Source: Collinsella aerofaciens (GTDB lineage: Bacteria > Actinomycetota > Coriobacteriia > Coriobacteriales > Coriobacteriaceae). From it: DNA of 64,000 bases. A program made the position numbers and the translations under genes. Within the stretch, counting starts at the first letter, position 1. The number at the start of each line of letters is the position of its first letter. Where the stretch lies: NCBI RefSeq assembly GCF_015561195.1, contig NZ_JADMSU010000008.1, positions 1 to 64,000 on the forward strand, written 5' to 3'. Positions 51,701-58,353 of the stretch are shown here, piece after piece. Under the pieces are notes generated by a model. It did no database searches. It had not been told where the DNA came from and was given only the letters and a program-made list of their open reading frames with translations.

Positions 51701-51825
51701 AGCTGCGCTCGCTCGGCGCCGATGTCACGCGCATCGCAGCCGAGTCGCCCACCTGCGTCTTTGGCGGCCGCGACGTCATCGCCAAGAGCAACGCCAACTT
51801 CAACGTAGTCGACCTGCTGGGCTAA
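48787..51825 (+). CDS. M16C-family metallopeptidase (presequence protease/insulinase-like)
   Basis: 1012-aa zinc peptidase that degrades peptides inside a closed chamber. The inverted zinc motif is HILEHSVLCGS (HxxEH) near residue 83, with YNGVVFNEMKG supplying the third ligand about 80 residues later. PYDLK-type repeats are replaced by two homologous halves; the C-terminal half contains the NEIRVKGGAYGCGFRA segment expected in M16C proteins. The start at 48787 follows AAAGGAG; the longer upstream frame crosses the repeat locus and is not used. It is monocistronic with a strong terminator. The cellular role is probably peptide turnover. Confidence 0.95.
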   Translation: MPTTSTDPRAAAAALLVPGTTCHGFAVERCETVPELDSDAYVLRHTVSGARLLYLACDDENKAFAIGFKTPPADSTGVFHILEHSVLCGSAKFPVKEPFVDLIKSSMQTFLNAMTYPDKTIYPVATTNEQDLYNLMDVYLDAVFNPAIYTKPTIFEQEGWHYELDLPESAGGEGGDSSASLREGTLRYNGVVFNEMKGALSDPMSVLDDAVNAALYPDTAYAHESGGDPRAIPALTYEQFLDTHARHYNPSNSYITLYGDLDVDRALAFLDERYLSQPSAASRRMDAAVAAGENPSTLAPNPLGVQAPVTCEYKRVEMATTPENALVGLGLVLGSALDRKRTIAADILFEALLGSNEAPVKKAILAAGLGGNVVSYTAAESLQPYELIMLQNAQPGVARELRRVFQDACRNLCEHGVPRERLEAIISSNEYDLRQRDYGIADGVAIACDALSTWLYDDDAATLALKYGPVYEELRGELNGSYFEDLLRELVLQNDHMALVELVPVDAAEGSEGTEAAELTAKRDAMNDAELADVVERTAVLRAAQEAEDTPEAKATLPRLRVSDIGEARPEPPLVVDTTAPIPCLRHGIPTNRLAYAMQYFDLSCVAFEDLPYVTLLCRLLKQLPTSEHSAEELDNLLAGKLGFLSFTTEVMTQPDVDGVRPYLLVSAGALSEKIDALASLPREVWSSTLLLDADADRVRDVLTQIRIGLEQGFINNGHSAALGRAMSYGSPSAVVREQLSGVDFYLFLRDLLEHFDERLDDLRAKLAELAGRIFVADGCMASFTGSDEDFDAYWDAAGNLGLGAGDGAGRDALVVPAPCDCHEAFVIPSDICFAARACDPRRLGLDVTGAWAVAANALSYDYLWNEIRVKGGAYGCGFRAAGERQTAFYTYRDPAIDPSIERVARAGEWLGSFEPDEAAFEGFIVSCVSGMDAPVKPYALTKRRNTTYLAGLDPHAREERRAQMLAATPGELRSLGADVTRIAAESPTCVFGGRDVIAKSNANFNVVDLLG

Positions 51826-51836
51826 CCACAGCAAGC

Positions 51837-51877
51837 AAAACCACCACAAAGGGGACAGGCACCTTTGTGGTGGTTTT
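51837..51877 (+). terminator. Terminator of the M16C peptidase gene
   Basis: AAAACCACCACAAAGG/CCTTTGTGGTGGTTTT, a 16-bp perfect stem with loop GGACAGGCA. Confidence 0.92.
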
Positions 51878-51886
51878 GACGTTTAC

Positions 51887-51933
51887 CCAGATAAAACCTG
51901 TCAAAATAAACCTGTCCCTTTTTGGTAGGTTTG
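51887..51933 (-). repeat. Dispersed intergenic repeat R1, copy d
   Basis: Reverse-orientation copy (CCCAGATAAAACCTGTC, AAAATAAACCTGTCCC, TTTTTGGTAGG) between the terminator and the cyclo-ligase start. Confidence 0.85.
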
Positions 51934-51948
51934 GGAGAGGGGGCTGGG

Positions 51949-52545
51949 ATGGATAAGGCTGAGTTGCGGCGGGCGGTGATTGCTCGGCGTGATGCGATTG
52001 GGTTGGATGTGCGGGCGGCAAAGTCCGCTGCTATCTGTGCGCGGCTTGTTGAGCTGTTGGAGCGCTCGGATTCGGCGACGCCGCGTACCGTCGCCGTCTA
52101 TGCCGCCATGGGTTCCGAGGCAGACCCAGCCGCGTTTGCCGCTGCGGCCGCCACGCGTGGCTGGCGCGCAGCCTATCCATGCATGCTCTCGGCAAGCGAC
52201 GCCGCCGCATGCGGCCAGCGCATGTGCATGCGGGCACTCTCTGCCGGCGATGCATCCGAGGTCCCGTTTATCGCCCACCCCACGAGACCCTTCGCGGCCA
52301 CGGACATCGACAGCGACCGCTTTCCCATCGTGCCCGCCGAAGCTCTCGACATGATCGTCGTTCCGCTCGTAGCCTTCAACCGCGCCGGCGCGCGCCTGGG
52401 CTACGGCGGTGGTTGCTACGACCGCTACCTGCCCACGCTTTCGGCCACATGCCAGATCATCGGCATCGCCTTTGACGAACAGCGCATCGACCACGTCCCC
52501 ACCGACGCCCACGACCTGCCGCTGCCCAACATCATCAGCGCCTAA
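51949..52545 (+). CDS. 5-formyltetrahydrofolate cyclo-ligase family protein
   Basis: ATP-dependent enzyme that returns 5-formyl-THF to 5,10-methenyl-THF. The 198-aa protein shows the N-terminal basic helix DKAELRRAVIARRDA, the central FPIVPAEALDMIVVPLVAF, and the nucleotide-binding loop GARLGYGGGCYDRYL; the family usually has GYYDR, here CYDR. The start at 51949 has an AGAGGGGG site and lies directly beside an R1 repeat. It is monocistronic; the repeat array begins 25 bases after its stop. Confidence 0.92.
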   Translation: MDKAELRRAVIARRDAIGLDVRAAKSAAICARLVELLERSDSATPRTVAVYAAMGSEADPAAFAAAAATRGWRAAYPCMLSASDAAACGQRMCMRALSAGDASEVPFIAHPTRPFAATDIDSDRFPIVPAEALDMIVVPLVAFNRAGARLGYGGGCYDRYLPTLSATCQIIGIAFDEQRIDHVPTDAHDLPLPNIISA

Positions 52546-52570
52546 CCGCTGGCGGGCTGCACCAAAAAAA

Positions 52571-52795
52571 ATGAGCGTGGAAAATCTCCCACTTTGAGCC
52601 CCCTTACGAGCCAAAAACGGGAGATTATCCACGCTCATGTTGCAAACGTCCGTTTTTCCACGCTCGTCTGTCCAGATTTCCACGCTCATTCGGCAAGCGT
52701 CCGAAAATCCACGCTCGTGTGTCCGATAATCCACGCTCAACCAATACGCGTCCAGATTTCCACGCTCGTCCGTCCGGATTTCCACGCTCGTGCGA
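52571..52795. repeat. GAGCGTGGA repeat locus 2 (seven units, alternating 29/22 bp)
   Basis: CCACGCTC begins at 52629, 52658, 52680, 52709, 52731, 52760 and 52782, giving spacings 29, 22, 29, 22, 29 and 22. A leading hairpin pairs ATGAGCGTGGAAAATCTCCC (52571-52590) with 52619-52638. It fills the gap between two convergent genes. It is not a CRISPR: there are no unique spacers and no cas genes. Confidence 0.93.
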
Positions 52796-52815
52796 CTCAA
52801 CGCCCTGCTACTGCC

Positions 52816-53778
52816 TCAGCACGCACGCGGCACGCCGGCAACTTTGAGCTTGCGATCGAGCTTTGCCGGATCCCTCAGATCATCCCAGCACAAGCGCACG
52901 ATCTTGCAGTTATCAAGCAGCGAAAGCCTCGACTCGCGCTGGCGCTCGTCAAATTGCGCCTTTGCGAGCTTGCCCTCCTCCGCCGCCTTCTCGCTTTTAA
53001 CGAATCCGTCGAACTCCCCAATAATCAACCGGTCACCCACGCGCCACAAATAGTCAACGCGATACGGCCTTCCCGGCTCGACCGGATCGAACAGCTCAAC
53101 TTGCAGCTCCGGAACCTGCCAGCCGCGCTCGATCATCAGCGCCCGCGCCTTGGACTCGCCGCCGCTTTCCGACAGGCCGTCGGCACACCGTGCAACCCTG
53201 CGCGCCGTCACAACACCGCGGCGATTTAAGCCAAGCTTGTCGACTGCCTCAACGAGATGCTCCTTCGACAACAGCTGCTCATGGAGCGCCGAGTCCGCAA
53301 TGATCAGCCCCTCGACAAACGACGCATCGACCAGGCAATCCGTAATCGTCTGATCGATATCGGTCACGGCAATATCCATCTGGCTGGCCCGTGTCCGATA
53401 AGCATACCGATGGCGAACGACCTGAGAGCCTGGCATCGTCGATTGCGCCGGCGCCACGGCAATATGGATGTGCGTCAAATTGGCATGCGAAACCGAAAGA
53501 CCATAGATAACAGCCGCCGTATAGGAACAAAACGTCCAGTCGGGGTGCTTTTGCGCAAGCGCCCGCACCCGATGCAGATAACGTTGCCGAAACTTGAGCT
53601 CGAACCAGTATTCCGGACGCGCATACAACCCCGGCATGACCACCTCGAGACTTCCCGCCACCACCCGCCGCTCAATCTGCTTTGCCTCCGCCGTCGTGCG
53701 CGCGTACACGCAGCTCATCTGCTGCTCGCAAGCTTTAATGTGGCTTGTGAGTCTTTGATTCGCCGTCATGTTTGCCAT
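52816..53778 (-). CDS. AbiEi-like/nuclease-fold hypothetical protein, 320 aa
   Basis: Unnamed protein with two parts. The N-terminal 190 residues (ERRVVAGSLEVVMPGLYARP, LTHIHIAVAP, TDIDQTITDCLVDA) resemble AbiEi-type antitoxins, which pair a winged helix with a nucleotidyltransferase-control domain. The C-terminal part (VDYLWRVGDRLIIGEFDGF, then KIVRLCWDDLRD) resembles a PD-(D/E)XK-like DUF559 nuclease fold. This pairing is common in Actinobacteria, but no AbiEii toxin lies beside it. ATG 53778 follows GGGAGG. Similarities are by eye, so the role is uncertain. Confidence 0.6.
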   Translation of the reverse strand: MANMTANQRLTSHIKACEQQMSCVYARTTAEAKQIERRVVAGSLEVVMPGLYARPEYWFELKFRQRYLHRVRALAQKHPDWTFCSYTAAVIYGLSVSHANLTHIHIAVAPAQSTMPGSQVVRHRYAYRTRASQMDIAVTDIDQTITDCLVDASFVEGLIIADSALHEQLLSKEHLVEAVDKLGLNRRGVVTARRVARCADGLSESGGESKARALMIERGWQVPELQVELFDPVEPGRPYRVDYLWRVGDRLIIGEFDGFVKSEKAAEEGKLAKAQFDERQRESRLSLLDNCKIVRLCWDDLRDPAKLDRKLKVAGVPRAC

Positions 53779-54071
53779 GTCGCCTCCCAACTCTTGGAAC
53801 GGCGCCAACGTACCAGACGGTTTCATGCGAAGTCTGACCAAATGCTGTCCAGCAGCTGACCAAATGCTTGACGGTTTTGGACGTTTTAGGTTAATGGCTT
53901 ATATCTGCAGGTAGAACGGTTGTCGAGAGGTCCCTGTCTCCACATTTTGAGCCTCAAAAGCCGTCGATTTCATTGAAAGAAAATATGCCGTGGCTCAAAA
54001 CTACCTAGTTTGTGACATGGTCCGTATGTACTCGACGCGTGATGGGGCCGCCGGTACGACGGCTGAAGAAA

Positions 54072-54189
54072 TTGAGCGTGGAAAATTTCCCGTTTTGAGC
54101 CCGTTCCTCGGCCAAAAATGGGAGATTATCCACGCTCGTTTTCAAACGTCCGAAAATCCACGCTCGTGTGTCCGATTATCCACGCTCGT
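54072..54189. repeat. GAGCGTGGA repeat locus 3 (leading hairpin plus three units)
   Basis: TTGAGCGTGGAAAATTTCCC pairs with GGGAGATTATCCACGCTC; CCACGCTC starts at 54130, 54158 and 54180 (spacing 28, 22). It lies just 3' of metA. The remaining gene-free stretch 53842-54071 shows nothing clear. Confidence 0.88.
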
Positions 54190-54236
54190 CGCGTAGCGGC
54201 CACGGTAACCGCCGCAGCCACAGCCACGACAGCAGC

Positions 54237-55163
54237 CTAGTGCTCCTCGCCAGCGCGGGCCAGGTCGTAGGGCGTGGTCTGGTAGACGTAGTAGTTGAGC
54301 CAGTTGGTGTAGAGCAGCTGGGCCTGGCTGCGCCAGACGTTGCGCGGCTCGGCGGTGGGATCGTCACCCGGGAAGTAATGCGCCGGCACCTCCGGATTGA
54401 GCCCGCGCTTCACGTCGCGCTCGTACTCCAGGCGCAATGTGTCGGTATCGTACTCGGGATGGCCAAAGACAAAGAAACGGCGGCTGTCGGTCGACTTGAC
54501 GATGTACAGGCCCACCTCGTCGGACACGGCCACGACCTCAAGCTGCGGCTCGGCCTCCACGTCCTCGCGGCGCACATCGGTGTTGCGCGAATGCACGGCA
54601 TAGAAGCGGTCGTCGAAGCCGCGGACCAGCGGGCTTTGCGGCTTCACCAGATAATGCTCGAACACGCCGCTCGCCTTTGCCGGCAGGTCGTACTTCTGAA
54701 TGCCGTAATGATGGTACAGGCCGGCCTGTGCGCCCCAACAAATATGCAGCGTAGAGTGCACGTGCGTGGTGGACCAATCCATGATCTGGCAGAGCTCGGG
54801 CCAGTAGTCGACCTCCTCGAACGGCATCTGCTCCACCGGCGCGCCCGTGATGATCAGGCCGTCGTAGTGGATGTCGCGGATGTCGTCGAATGTGCGGTAA
54901 AACGTCTCCAGGTGGCCGGCGCTCACGTGCGTGGCCTCGTGCGTTTTGGTGCGCAGCAGGTCCACCTCCACCTGCAGCGGCGTGTTGGAGAGCTTGCGCA
55001 TGATCTGTGTCTCGGTGGCGATTTTGGTGGGCATGAGGTTGAGGATGAGCACGCGCAGCGGACGGATGTCCTGGTGCAGCGCGCGGTACTCGGTCATGAC
55101 AAAGATGTTCTCGCTCTCGAGCTGCGCGGCGGCAGGGAGGGCGTCGGGGATGCGAATGGGCAT
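54237..55163 (-). CDS. metA: Homoserine O-acetyltransferase (MetA fold)
   Basis: Activates homoserine for methionine synthesis. The 308-aa glutamine-amidotransferase-like protein has the catalytic Cys in [15 protein letters not shown], and the His/Glu pair in [11 protein letters not shown]. The acyl-donor pocket reads [16 protein letters not shown]: Glu in the position that is Gly in E. coli MetA, which is the established mark of acetyl-CoA rather than succinyl-CoA use. Despite the MetA name the product should therefore be O-acetylhomoserine. It is monocistronic; no SAM riboswitch was recognised in its short leader. Confidence 0.95.
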   Translation of the reverse strand: MPIRIPDALPAAAQLESENIFVMTEYRALHQDIRPLRVLILNLMPTKIATETQIMRKLSNTPLQVEVDLLRTKTHEATHVSAGHLETFYRTFDDIRDIHYDGLIITGAPVEQMPFEEVDYWPELCQIMDWSTTHVHSTLHICWGAQAGLYHHYGIQKYDLPAKASGVFEHYLVKPQSPLVRGFDDRFYAVHSRNTDVRREDVEAEPQLEVVAVSDEVGLYIVKSTDSRRFFVFGHPEYDTDTLRLEYERDVKRGLNPEVPAHYFPGDDPTAEPRNVWRSQAQLLYTNWLNYYVYQTTPYDLARAGEEH

Positions 55164-55308
55164 GGATGCTCCTTACGAGTCAGTTGCAGCTATGGTACAA
55201 CGAGCGGCCCCATCCGCGCGAGCACATCGCCCAGCGATGCCGTCAGCGGCCCAAATCGCTCCAAAAGTAGAGATTAAGGCATGTCCCAAAAATCTACGGC
55301 GCTTTAGT

Positions 55309-55337
55309 CTGGCAAAGTGGCAGCAGGACGCTACAAT
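55309..55337 (+). promoter_or_regulatory. Promoter of the 2-hydroxyacid dehydrogenase gene
   Basis: CTGGCA and TACAAT are 17 bp apart, 38 bp before the ATG at 55375. Confidence 0.65.
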
Positions 55338-55374
55338 GGTTCGACGCGAAAAAGTCGGCCGAAAGGATACGTAT

Positions 55375-56352
55375 ATGTACCAGACGCGTAAGATCGGTGT
55401 GGTCGGCCAGGGCCACGTAGGAGCACATGTCGCCAATAGCCTGCTCATGCAGGGCATTGCTGACGAACTATACCTGTGTGATATCAACGAGGCCAAGGTG
55501 ACGTCCGAGGTCCAGGACCTGCGCGACTCCCTTTCGTTTGCCCCGTATAACACCAAGATCGTCAACTGCTACGACCACTACGAGGAGCTGGCCTGCTGCG
55601 ACGTCATCGTCAACGCTGCTGGTAAGGTCGCGCTGGCTGCTGGCAACCGCGACGGCGAGCTGTTCTTTACCACCGACGCCGCCCGCACCTTTGCCAAGCG
55701 CATCGTCGACGCCGGCTTCGACGGCATCTTCGTAAGCATCTCCAACCCCTGCGACGTCGTGTGCACCGAGCTGTGGCACCTGACCGGCTACGATCCCAAA
55801 AAGATCATCGGCTCGGGCTGCGGTCTGGATTCCGCCCGCCTGCGCACCGAGATCTCCAAGAAGGTCGGCGTGAGCCCCAAGTCCATCGACGCCTACATGA
55901 TCGGCGAGCACGGCTTTAGCCAGCTGGCCGCCTTTAAGGCCGCAACCGTCGCCGGCAAGAGCCTTAACGAGCTCCAGGCCGAGAACCCCGACAAGTACGC
56001 CTTTGACCACATGGAGGTCGAGGAGCTCGCGCGCAAGGGCGGCTATGTTACCTACCAGGGCAAGCAGTGCACCGAGTACGCCGTCGCCAACTCCGCCGCG
56101 CGCGTCTGCGCCGCCGTGCTGCACAACGAGCACGCCGTGCTTTCCGCCTCCACGCTCATAACCGGCCAGTATGGCGAGGAGGGCATCTTTACCTCCCTGC
56201 CGTGCGTGATCGGCGCCGAGGGCGTCGAGGAGGTCTACACGCTCGACCTGTCCGAGCACGAGCTCGAGGGCTTCCACAAGAGCTGCCAGCACATCCGCGA
56301 CAACATCGCCCAGCTCGACTGGTGGGACGCCGAGGCATACGACGCGAAGTAG
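55375..56352 (+). CDS. L-lactate/L-2-hydroxyisocaproate dehydrogenase family protein
   Basis: NAD-dependent reduction of a 2-oxoacid such as pyruvate. The 325-aa protein has the Rossmann loop GVVGQGHVGAHVANSL, SISNPCDVVCTELWHL, the substrate Arg segment GLDSARLR and the catalytic His in MIGEHGFSQ. The mobile specificity loop reads GKVALAAGNRDGE, unlike the GANQKPGE-type loop of classical L-LDH and closer to branched-chain hydroxyacid dehydrogenases, so the substrate may be bulkier than pyruvate. GAAAGGA precedes the ATG. A longer frame upstream overlaps metA and is not used. It is monocistronic with a strong terminator, suggesting high expression in fermentation. Confidence 0.9.
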   Translation: MYQTRKIGVVGQGHVGAHVANSLLMQGIADELYLCDINEAKVTSEVQDLRDSLSFAPYNTKIVNCYDHYEELACCDVIVNAAGKVALAAGNRDGELFFTTDAARTFAKRIVDAGFDGIFVSISNPCDVVCTELWHLTGYDPKKIIGSGCGLDSARLRTEISKKVGVSPKSIDAYMIGEHGFSQLAAFKAATVAGKSLNELQAENPDKYAFDHMEVEELARKGGYVTYQGKQCTEYAVANSAARVCAAVLHNEHAVLSASTLITGQYGEEGIFTSLPCVIGAEGVEEVYTLDLSEHELEGFHKSCQHIRDNIAQLDWWDAEAYDAK

Positions 56353-56393
56353 GCCGCCGGCTGCCGCAACCTTGCGAATCTAAGCGCGATACT

Positions 56394-56434
56394 AAGCGGG
56401 CCGCGCCGGAAATCCCCGGCGCGGCCCGCTTTTT
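56394..56434 (+). terminator. Terminator of the 2-hydroxyacid dehydrogenase gene
   Basis: AGCGGGCCGCGCCGG with its complement, apex AAAT, followed by T5A. Confidence 0.95.
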
Positions 56435-56482
56435 ACGCACGCTGTTCGCTTGCGAATCGAAGGTGAATACTTTTCCCGGTAC

Positions 56483-57451
56483 CTAGTACTGCTCGATGCC
56501 CATGTAGCGACGAACCTCGGGGCTGTGGTCGAAGACCTTGCCGCGGGCGGCGCGCAGCTCGCAGCTCATGTTGTAGAAGAAGATCGGCTCCAGGTACGAA
56601 CGCACGCTGGCAGGCACTTCACCCACGCCGTACTCGAGCGCATCGAGCACCATGACGGTATCGGTGTGCGTGTTGAGGAACGCAAGAGCGCGCTCCTCCA
56701 TGGGGCGGCACTCGCCCGATCCGAGCTGCACAAAGTAGAACACGCCGGGCTCGGTGGCTTCGAACGGGCCGTGGAAGTACTCGCCGGAGTGGATGTAGCA
56801 GCAGTGCTGCCACTGCATCTCCATGAGCGAGCAAATCGCCATGGCATAGGTCTGGCTAAAGTTGGGACCGGAGCCCAGGATATAGAAGAACTTGTGCTGC
56901 TGGCAGAGCTCGGCAAAGCGGGCGCCCAGCTCGGCGTTGACCTTCTCACGGGCGGCGGGCAGCAGCGCATCCATCTGCTTGAGGCCCTCATACATGTCGG
57001 CGAGTGACTCGTAGCCTTCCTGCTGGTCGAGCAACTCGGCGGCGATCAGAGCGCCAATGCCCTGCGGCACCTCGGCCTGCGACACGCCCTCACCCCACGG
57101 ATAGACCCAGGTAGTCCACTTGCCGTTGTCGATCTTTGAGCCCTCGCAGTCGGTAAGGGCAATGACCTCGGCACCGGCGGCCAGCGCCATCTCGCAGCCG
57201 TCGACGACCTCCTGCGTGTTGCCGCTGTGGCTGCAGGCGATGACGAGCGACTTCTCGCCAAGACTCTTGGGAGCCATCAGGCAAAACTCGCGTGCCGTGT
57301 AGACCGTCGAGGTAAACGTGGTGGCCTCACGCTTGAGCAGCTCGTTGGCCGGCATGAGATCGATCATCGAACCGCCGCAAGCGATCCAAAAGACGTTCTC
57401 GATCTTGCCCTTGCGCTCGATGATTTCCTGAACCAGATCATGTGCGTTCAT
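56483..57451 (-). CDS. SIS-domain fructosamine-6-phosphate deglycase-like protein
   Basis: 322-aa double-SIS protein resembling FrlB/glucoselysine-6-phosphate deglycases, which split Amadori products after uptake. The first SIS domain shows WIACGGSMIDLMPANELL and ACSHSGNTQEVVDGCEMA; the second has FYILGSGPNFSQTYAMAICS, then HSGEYFHGPFEATEPG and the C-terminal RRYMGIEQY. The His/Glu of the HSGEYFHG block is the expected active site. It lies downstream of a GntR/UTRA regulator with paired operators, and a paralogue sits at the right edge of the window. The sugar substrate is inferred from the family. Confidence 0.85.
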   Translation of the reverse strand: MNAHDLVQEIIERKGKIENVFWIACGGSMIDLMPANELLKREATTFTSTVYTAREFCLMAPKSLGEKSLVIACSHSGNTQEVVDGCEMALAAGAEVIALTDCEGSKIDNGKWTTWVYPWGEGVSQAEVPQGIGALIAAELLDQQEGYESLADMYEGLKQMDALLPAAREKVNAELGARFAELCQQHKFFYILGSGPNFSQTYAMAICSLMEMQWQHCCYIHSGEYFHGPFEATEPGVFYFVQLGSGECRPMEERALAFLNTHTDTVMVLDALEYGVGEVPASVRSYLEPIFFYNMSCELRAARGKVFDHSPEVRRYMGIEQY

Positions 57452-57507
57452 CCTGATGTTCCTCCTTGTGGGGCGGCTTTGAGCGACGGCGGCTCGTACC
57501 TGCTGTC

Positions 57508-57588
57508 GTTCTATGTTGTCCTATTTATAACACGTGTAACAAAGCCCGTGAAGTCATCTCGGCAAATTTGTTCTATGTTGTTCTATCT
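57508..57588. promoter_or_regulatory. Paired operators flanking the SIS gene promoter
   Basis: TTCTATGTTGTCCTAT (57510) and TTCTATGTTGTTCTAT (57571) are direct repeats 61 bp apart. On the minus strand a TTCACG-17-TATAAA promoter lies between them, so the downstream repeat overlaps the -10 and the upstream one the -35 side. It is the likely binding region of the GntR protein encoded upstream. Confidence 0.7.
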
Positions 57589-57595
57589 GTGTATG

Positions 57596-58351
57596 TTAGA
57601 TGTCGAAGACGTAGCGCGAGCCCACGATCTTTTGGCGGCCGAGCAGTAGAGGGCGCCCGCCGGCGTCGGTAAAGTAGGCCTCCATATAGAAGAGAGGCTC
57701 GCCGACCGGCACCTCCAGCAGCGGGGCCGCCTGAGTATCGGCAAGCGCAATCTCCACGGTGCAGGGGTCGGACTTGAGCGGCGCGCGACCCGAATGCTCG
57801 GCAACGAGCGCAAAGATTGAGTTATCGGTGAGGTCCTCGTCGGCCAGCGTCTGCAGGTAGGGATGGTCGGCGAGCACAAAGGCGTTGTTCTCGAGCATGA
57901 CGGGGATGCCGTCGGCCGTGCGCACGCGCTCGACCACGATAAGCTCGCAGCCGGGCTCCACGCCAAAGAACGCCGCATCCTCGTGAGTCGCCGCGACCAC
58001 CGTGCGCGACACCAGACGCGCACCCGGCACCATGTCGTTGGCAGCACAACCCTCAGTAAAGCTCTGGACGTCACCCTTCTGGCGAATCTTGCGCTTGAGC
58101 TTGGGGGCGCACACAAACGTGCCCCTCCCCTGCTGGCGGTTGAGATACCCCGCGCGCGACAGCTCCTCGATGGCACGGCGCACGGTGATGCGCCCCACGC
58201 CGTAGGACTTCGCGAGCTCCATCTCGGCAGGGATGCGCGAGCCGGCGGGGTACACGCCGCGCGCGATCTCGCCCTTTAGGTCGTCCATGACCTGCTGGTA
58301 CAGCGGTACGGCGGACACGTCAGCGCGGCCGGTTTTATCGTCGAATGCCAT
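57596..58351 (-). CDS. GntR/UTRA-family transcriptional regulator
   Basis: 251-aa HutC-type repressor. A GntR winged helix (PLYQQVMDDLKGEIARGVYP, AEMELAKSYGVGRITVRRAI) occupies residues about 15-80, and the UTRA effector domain (ELIVVERVRTADGIPVMLEN and the C-terminal LLLGRQKIVGSRYVFDI) the rest. It is three bases after the recQ stop and upstream of the SIS deglycase gene, so it probably senses a phosphorylated sugar or amino-sugar and controls that gene. The paired 16-bp operators lie just 3' of its coding region, in the SIS promoter. Confidence 0.9.
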   Translation of the reverse strand: MAFDDKTGRADVSAVPLYQQVMDDLKGEIARGVYPAGSRIPAEMELAKSYGVGRITVRRAIEELSRAGYLNRQQGRGTFVCAPKLKRKIRQKGDVQSFTEGCAANDMVPGARLVSRTVVAATHEDAAFFGVEPGCELIVVERVRTADGIPVMLENNAFVLADHPYLQTLADEDLTDNSIFALVAEHSGRAPLKSDPCTVEIALADTQAAPLLEVPVGEPLFYMEAYFTDAGGRPLLLGRQKIVGSRYVFDI

Positions 58352-58353
58352 CG

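Noticed and set aside
52571-52795. CRISPR-like array
   Set aside because: The stretches between cores are themselves repeated and only 14-21 bp; no cas genes lie in the window.
51901-52800. 299-aa minus-strand frame across the repeat array
   Set aside because: Periodic residues (TDERGNLDA-type) simply translate the repeats, and it is antisense to the cyclo-ligase gene.
53990-54196. 68-aa plus-strand frame running into repeat locus 3
   Set aside because: Its second half translates the repeats; it has no ribosome binding site.
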